The position numbers and the translations under genes were made by a program. The notes below the pieces were generated by a model. That model ran no database searches, had not been told where the DNA came from, and saw only the letters and a list, made by a program, of their open reading frames with translations. From Halichoerus grypus (taxonomy: Eukaryota; Chordata; Mammalia; Carnivora; Phocidae), in NCBI RefSeq assembly GCF_964656455.1, contig NC_135715.1:76831414-76895413 (forward strand): 64,000 bases of DNA, in the 5' to 3' direction. Position 1 is the stretch's first letter; each line of letters opens with the position of its first letter. Of the stretch, positions 58,141 to 64,000 are shown piece by piece.

Positions 58141-58570
58141 TTAAGAAAATTAGGGAATGACACTTAGCTATGGATATAAAAACCATATGAGGCATCTATG
58201 AATTGACCGTAGGGACAGGACAGATATTAAGGTTTTCCCATGTGCCGTAAATACAGAACAAACTCTCCTTCCCATTTCTTTCTTCTCACCTTTCCCCAAA
58301 ACATTACTATTCTTGAAGATTGCAGGCTCATTTTTTATATATCTACCATATATGTGTCTATGCATAAATAAGATAGACTATACCCAGTTTTACAATATAA
58401 TTCATGGTGTCCTTTCCAATTTTTTTTTCTTTTTTGGTTTTTAGATGGAAAGAATTAAATATCCCACAATTCATGGTATACTATTTGTCATCAGCCTTCC
58501 TATTTCATTTTAATATTCCTTCTCTCCATTCCCCATCCCCACATGAGCCCCTGCTTAAATGCATGTAACA
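58141..58570. other. unique noncoding sequence
   Basis: No repeat or exon recognised. Confidence 0.4.
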
Positions 58571-58574
58571 TTAA

Positions 58575-58810
58575 AGAGGTTTTTGTAAAACATGTGCACT
58601 GAATAGGGTTTTAAATAGAGTAATAAAGGAAGTCTCTATGAAGCAGAAACATCTGGATAAGAACTTAACCAGGGGAAGAGTTTGTCATAAGGCGGTCTGG
58701 GGAAAGAGTATCATTGTAGAGAATAGACAGTGCAGAGGCCCAAGCACCTGGAGCTATGCATTGGGAAATGCCTGCACCTATGTCCAGGTGGCGTAATGGC
58801 ATTAAGGGAA
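58575..58810 (-). repeat. probable L2 LINE fragment
   Basis: GAGAATAGACAGTGCAGAGGCCCAAGCACC (in pieces) and a general purine-rich texture resemble reverse L2. Weak. Confidence 0.35.
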
Positions 58811-59105
58811 TGCTCAGTGGAACATCAGAAAGACCAAAGGCCTGTGAGACCACATTGGGACATTACATTACAACAGAGACCTGGAATTAGAGCAATGGAT
58901 CCACTGGTCTCAGAGAGAGGTGGATTTAGGCCAAAACTCCTCTCTGATGTGGGGCCACAGTGGCTTTGTGAGTCTCTGGAAGTTTGTTGTCCCTTAAAGT
59001 TCCATTCTGATGACCCCCAACAAGACCAGGTATTCCCTTTCCTTGGTGCAAACTGACAGATAACTGCAGATCCTTCTGGAATAAGTGCAGAGACAATTCA
59101 GAGTA
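58811..59105. other. unique noncoding sequence
   Basis: Nothing recognised. Confidence 0.4.
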
Positions 59106-59458
59106 CAGTTGACCCTTGAACCACATGGTTTGAACTACAGGCATTCACTTACACATGGATTTTTTACAGTACTGTATTATAAATGTATTTTCTCTTATGA
59201 TTTTCTTGACATTTTCTTTTTTCTAGCTCACTTTAATGTAAGAATGCAGTATATAGTACTTATACAAATTATGGGTTAATCAGCTGTTCATGTTGTCAGG
59301 GAGGCTTCAGATTAACAGTAACAGATTAACAGGCTTCAGATTAACAAGGAGGCTTCAGATTAGCAGTTAAGTTTTGAAGAAAGTCAAAAGTTATATGCAG
59401 ATTTTCAACTGTGCAGGGGATCGGCACCTCCAACACCACATTGTTCAAGGGTCAACTG
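59106..59458 (+). mobile_element. non-autonomous Tigger-like DNA transposon, second copy
   Basis: The ends CAGTTGACCCTTGAACCAC and TTGTTCAAGGGTCAACTG are inverted repeats flanked by TA (59104-59105 and 59459-59460). The interior matches the copy at 11464-11788 (GTAAGAATGCAGTATATA, TTAATCAGCTGTTCATGTTG). It has gained a local tandem expansion of AGGCTTCAGATTA near 59302-59366. Confidence 0.85.
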
Positions 59459-59460
59459 TA

Positions 59461-60887
59461 TATATTGGTACCTATGCTGAAGGGCCCTTCCTTTAAGGGG
59501 CGTGGCATCCTCCTCATTTGAAGTGCTATTTTTAAACTGTGTTTGCTGCAGACTGGGTAAATTGATGTGAACATCCTCCATGGTGCTTCAAATTATGTGT
59601 CTGCACTTCACATCTCAAAAAGATTTATATAAAACAAAAACTTGGTAGTTTACCCGTGTACTTTATCACCACAGACCCCTGTGTGACAAAATGTCTGCTA
59701 TGATTTTGCACCACCTCCTCTGTGACATCTCCCACTCTCAGATCCATTATTCCCATAGAGATCATGACGTCAGCCTGGATTCATCTTCCACCATCATCTT
59801 CAGCCCAGAGAGGGCACCACCACAGGGCTTTTCAAGAATTTCAGTGAACCTCTTCCTAATGCATTTCTTAATGTTAAGGAGAAAGGAATGTTCTCCAGAG
59901 CTTTTAAAAATATGTGATAGAGGAATTGAAGAAATATGTACATAATCCATCCAATCCAACATTCTTAACTCCCTGAGCCTTCAGACATCTTCCTCCATAG
60001 TGTGTCAACAAAGTTCCAGGATGGCACTTCATTGGCCATAAGCCAATGAGTTGAGCCTAGGAAACTACAAACAAACTTAGCCACTCCTAGGTGCTTAAAT
60101 CAACACATTAAATTCCAAATTTCAGGTAAGCCTATTTATATCAGTAAATTTAGCCAGATTGGAACTCAAAATTTTATCCTCCTTGTTTTATCACTTAAGA
60201 CTATTCCCATATTTGCTCTCCAGATTCCCGCTGGTACAATTTGCAAGGTCCTACAAGTCTTCTCAAGATTAGGCTTCACTAGGTCTGGGTTCTTCTGGGA
60301 CACATCTCTTTATGGAACTGTAGTCAGGAAGGAATGGTGGAAATGAATTCTGAAGACAAGCAGCATCCCTTGAGAGGCAATCACCTCTGAAGCAGTTACT
60401 TCAGGATGTTTGTCTGGGAGCAACTTCTGTCAGAAAAGATGAAGGAACTGCCTCCTTAATCAACAGGAGAATTTCAGGGGATCAAGGCTTTCAAAATTCT
60501 CAGGTTATCTGTATCTACCCAAAGTTCTTCCTCCCACATTTCAGGATCCCTCTCTTGTTCTATGAGTTCCCAGACATTCACAGCTATTTAGCTTATATAG
60601 GGATTATATAAAGACTAAACAATTTTTGAACCTGGTGGGATGGAGCAACACAATTCTGCAATCTTGCCACTTTACTGGGAGGGAGTCCTTCAAAGGGATC
60701 ATAGAGTCTGATTTCTATTCCCCCCACCCCCACACACAAGTTATATGCCTTATTCAAGGCATTCAATGTTACTTCTTCCCAGAGTACAATCTCTGTAGTC
60801 AACAGAATCAGCTCTTGGCCCTACTATCATAATTACCATTATTGCCAAAAATTATCATTATTGCCAAAAAACTCACTGCTGCTGGTC
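59461..60887. other. unique noncoding sequence
   Basis: No gene recognised. It holds a perfect CRE palindrome TGACGTCA at 59765-59772, a 41-bp word shared with 62340 (near 60592-60632) and a short ATTATTGCCAAAAA duplication near 60830-60870. Confidence 0.4.
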
Positions 60888-60897
60888 ACAATGTCTT

Positions 60898-61104
60898 TTT
60901 TTTTTTTTAAGATTTTATTTATTTATTTGAGAGAGAGAGCAGAAGTGAGAAAGAGCACGAGCAGGGGAGGGAGAGAAGGAAAAGGAGAAGCAGACTCCCC
61001 GCTGAGCAGGGAGCCAGACATGGGACTCCATCCCAGGACCCTGGGCCATGACCTGAGCCAAAGGCAGATGCTTAACCGACTGAGCCACCCAGGAGCTCCT
61101 GCTC
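60898..61104 (-). mobile_element. CAN-SINE
   Basis: A complete minus-strand copy. CAATGTCTT occurs on both sides (60889-60897 and 61106-61114) as the target-site duplication. Confidence 0.9.
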
Positions 61105-61114
61105 CCAATGTCTT

Positions 61115-61815
61115 GACTTCTAATAGCACTTCTTCCCGATGGTAACATATCTTATGAATAACCAATGCCACCACATGGATGAATTAACAAGGTATTTCCC
61201 CACTTCCCCAGCAATGGGGTTATCCCTGTATTCCTTGAATGTGTGGCAAACTCAATCCCAGATCCATTTTGAAAGTTTGTTTCTTCAGGCCCATTCTGCT
61301 GAATTGGTTAGAGCCCTGATAGGACAAATATGGAGCAATCACATAAGACAATTGAAGGAAGTTTAATAAGTATGGACAGGTTTAAGGAAAATGAATAAAG
61401 AAAAGTAAAGTACCTTGCAGCTAGCAATAGTACATCCCTTAGCTTAACTTGGAGAAGCAAGGGGAGAGAGTGATAGTAGAACAAAGCTGAGTAGCTGGAA
61501 AGAATGCCACCTGATAGGAGCTTTGCTTTCAGCACAGGGATATAATCAAGCTCCAGTATCACATCAGCAAGGGGGTTGAAGGAATAAGTACTCCAAACTC
61601 ACTGTCCTCTCCTGCCCTTAATCTCCTACTATGCTTCTCACTGGCTAAACCCAACTGAAAGCCATAGTCAAGGAAGCCCCTTGCTGTGGTCTTTAAATTA
61701 TGTATCACAAAAAGAGAAAATGGTGGGAAATGATTATAGCTATGATTATAGCACATAGGGATAACCATTTATAACTTTTGCATCTACATAAGCTTTCAAT
61801 TATTTGGATAGCTTT
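61115..61815. other. unique noncoding sequence
   Basis: Nothing recognised. Confidence 0.4.
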
Positions 61816-61819
61816 CATG

Positions 61820-62000
61820 AATTTCTTCTCCATTGATTTATTTTTATCAGTATCACACAGCTTTAATTACTGTAGTTTTATAAGCCATCATAATATGGGG
61901 TAGAGCAAGCTTCTTAGGGCAGTCTTTTAAAAAATTATTAGCAAGTTTAGAATATTTATTTTAATAATCTGGTTCAAAAACATTATTATAATAATAAATG
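61820..62000 (-). repeat. old L1 ORF2 fragment
   Basis: TCAGTATCACACAGCTTTAATTACTGTAG, in pieces, with TAGAGCAAGCTTC, resembles the reverse complement of L1 ORF2. Strongly diverged. Confidence 0.45.
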
Positions 62001-63185
62001 GAATTGTGTTAGGTTTGCACATTATAATTAGGTACATTTAATAACAACATTACATGTTCAATCAGGAAAATTTAAACGCCATGTTGACCTAAAGTGAAAG
62101 CAAGGCATAAATCAACCTTGAACATAGGCTCTGTGCCTCAGTGGGGCCTCTCATGACCACCCACACATCTAAAGTAGTCCTTGACTTCAAATACACTCAC
62201 AACCCATGTATACTGCTTTTTTTTTTCTATTTTAATGAACTCCATTAATTGCCTTTTTATTTCTTATCCTAAGTTCCAATTACATTAGTCAATGGCTATT
62301 TTTATATCTCCTTTTTCACCATTTTATCCTCTACCTAGCTTATGTAGGGATTATATAAATACTAAACAATTTTTGAAAACCTACTTGTGACATCAGGGAA
62401 ATCAGGGTACATATTAAAAAATCAGGGTACATATTAAAAAATGTGCTGAAGGGCTCAAACAATATTTTAAACAGGCAAGATGATATTCTTTACATTCCAT
62501 TGTAATGTGGTTTGGGGAAGGTTGAGAACAACTTATTTTAATTTGATGATTGACATGAACAGCTTGCTGACATGAAACAGAGTGAAAGGAGCCCTCATTT
62601 GGCTGTGGGTAAAAATGTGAGCAGGACTGACCAAAAACCCATCAAGGAATTATGTGAGTTCCCCCACACCATTGTAGATAGGTCTTCCAGAAGCCAAAGC
62701 CAGCCAGGGATTTATTCAACTGTGAATCAAATTGATTTGTTTCTTTGTTTGCAGTGTTTACTTTTTAAAATTTGACTTTAAATATTTTACATGGGTCACC
62801 CTCTTCAGCTCATTCTTGTTCCCTCCATTGCTTATGCTTTAAACTCAGCTGCTACAAAGTATATTGCCTGACCTCTGAAAGCTGGGGATTTGCCATTGCA
62901 ACCTTTGATTGTGGCTATCTATACTTTTAGAGGCTAAGTAAGGTTTTGTATTAGTCTTAGTTGCATGTCTTTCTCTTCCTCTAGGCTGAAATTTTCTTTG
63001 GGAAATCAGTCCAATTATATAAGCACAGACAGAAAATTTATATTCCTGTTCAAAACATCCCTTGGGACCACTGAATCTCTAACTTGTTGGTTTACTCTTC
63101 AGTTACAAGTCCCTTCTTTGTTTCTGATACCTGGAGACTACACTTTATTTCTTCTAGAGCAGATATGCATTTTTTTCATGTTTTT
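62001..63185. other. unique noncoding sequence
   Basis: No gene recognised. It includes a 22-bp tandem duplication at 62399-62441. Confidence 0.4.
62399..62441. repeat. 22-bp tandem duplication
   Basis: AATCAGGGTACATATTAAAA is present twice back to back without mismatch. Confidence 0.9.
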
Positions 63186-63189
63186 ATAA

Positions 63190-63645
63190 TATACTGAATA
63201 AGAATTTCACCCCAGATGGGTGGTGAATTTTTTCAACTGCCATTTAGGCATCTATATGAATGATTTATTTTCTTCTCATCAACTCTATTAATGTAGATGA
63301 TAGCATTGACAGACAAATACTGAGCCATTTTTACATTCCTGATAAACTTTCTTGGGCATATTTCATAATTCTTTAAAGACCTTAGCAAACATCAACCACG
63401 TGAAATGAATAGCTCTTGATTTCCTAGGTGCTCAGGGTTATTTATTTCTTAGAAGCTTCATTGAAATCAACTATAAAGCCTCTAGGGCCTTGTTCCATTC
63501 TGTGGGTCAGGTCTTGATTCGTACTTCAATGTCTTCCTTATTTCTTGTTGTATTTCAGTTTTCTACCTTTTCTTGAGATAATTATCATTCTCATTTTCCC
63601 CAGGAAAGTGTGCCATTTCCCCATAGGGTTAAAATATGTGGGCGT
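63190..63645 (-). repeat. old L1 ORF2 fragment
   Basis: TGATTTATTTTCTTCTCATC, CCATTTTTACATTCCTGATAAAC, TCTAGGGCCTTGTTCC and TATTTCAGTTTTCTACC parallel the reverse complement of an old L1 ORF2. Degraded. Confidence 0.5.
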
Positions 63646-63649
63646 AGGA

Positions 63650-64000
63650 GAGTTAGGTCAGCAAAAATGGCCCAGGAGGCAGCTCTGAGTGCCTGTGCCT
63701 CCACAGAAACATCAAGAAATCAAGCAGAAACAGAACCAACTTTGTTAGAACTCTGAAAAATGGTCAAAAGTTTACAGCATCCAACTGAATCCTGAATCAA
63801 GGAAAAGGCAACTTGAAAATAGTAGGAAAGCTTTGTGGTATTTTTAATTCCCTTTATCCCACTCCCTCCTGGCTCACAATACTTTTGAAGATGGCAGCCC
63901 ACATTCCCTGTGTGGGATTCTGATACCTGACTCTGGAGGAGGCACCACAGATCATAGTCACAAATAATTGTGCTTCTCTGTTTTACCTTGTCTGGGGGAT
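63650..64000 (+). repeat. probable old L1/HAL1 5' UTR, runs off the window
   Basis: Words such as ACATCAAGAAATCAAGC, GGAAAAGGCAACTTGAAAATAGTAGG and GATGGCAGCCCACATTCCC (in pieces) resemble the leader of an old L1. It lies opposite in orientation to the ORF2 fragment on its left. Confidence 0.4.

Overview
The window is mammalian nuclear DNA, almost certainly from a carnivoran. The main evidence is 18 copies of a tRNA-derived CAN-SINE (head like GCGCCTGGGTGGCTCAG, CT-rich 3' body, AAATAAATAAAATCTT-type tail), together with several carnivoran-type L1 3' ends. The shorter-bodied SINE form typical of dogs was not seen. I therefore infer a non-canid arctoid (bear, seal, mustelid or similar) rather than a dog. 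No host protein-coding exon, tRNA, rRNA or CRISPR array can be supported. The window reads as a gene desert or the inside of a very large intron, AT-rich and built from layered transposons.

Layout. Positions 1-6000 are mostly unique sequence with old MIR and L2 pieces, a small CpG cluster (588-790) and a good candidate conserved noncoding element (2950-3300). Positions 6000-16400 hold CAN-SINEs (one pair nested tail to tail), a MaLR-type LTR, a Tigger DNA transposon with clear terminal inverted repeats, and an old L1 fragment. Positions 16400-24200 are largely unique and AT-rich. Positions 24225-27873 hold an ancient L1/HAL1-like 5' half carrying a GAAA microsatellite, followed by a 5'-truncated carnivoran L1 on the minus strand that a SINE has entered.

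The centrepiece is a full-length LINE-1 on the plus strand at 34377-41514, flanked by a perfect 15-bp target-site duplication (34362-34376 and 41515-41529). It has a CpG-rich 5' UTR with a YY1-like site near its start, an internally duplicated pyrimidine-rich leader, an intact ORF1 (298 aa), and an ORF2 whose frame is open from 37215 to 41030 except for one TAA at 39939-39941. Its 3' UTR is two divergent copies of the same module in tandem.

Positions 41560-44060 are older L1 debris. Positions 44070-45855 hold a decayed ERVL-class pol remnant followed by an LTR. Positions 45890-64000 alternate MIR, L2, hAT and Tigger DNA transposons, CAN-SINEs, short 5'-truncated L1 3' ends and unique DNA, and close with old L1 pieces.

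How the parts relate: L1-encoded proteins are the known machinery for inserting both L1 and CAN-SINE copies. Matching target-site duplications around both classes here fit that. The MIR/L2, ERVL, Tigger and hAT pieces are fossils of older waves. Repeat family names are from memory of consensus sequences, without a library search.
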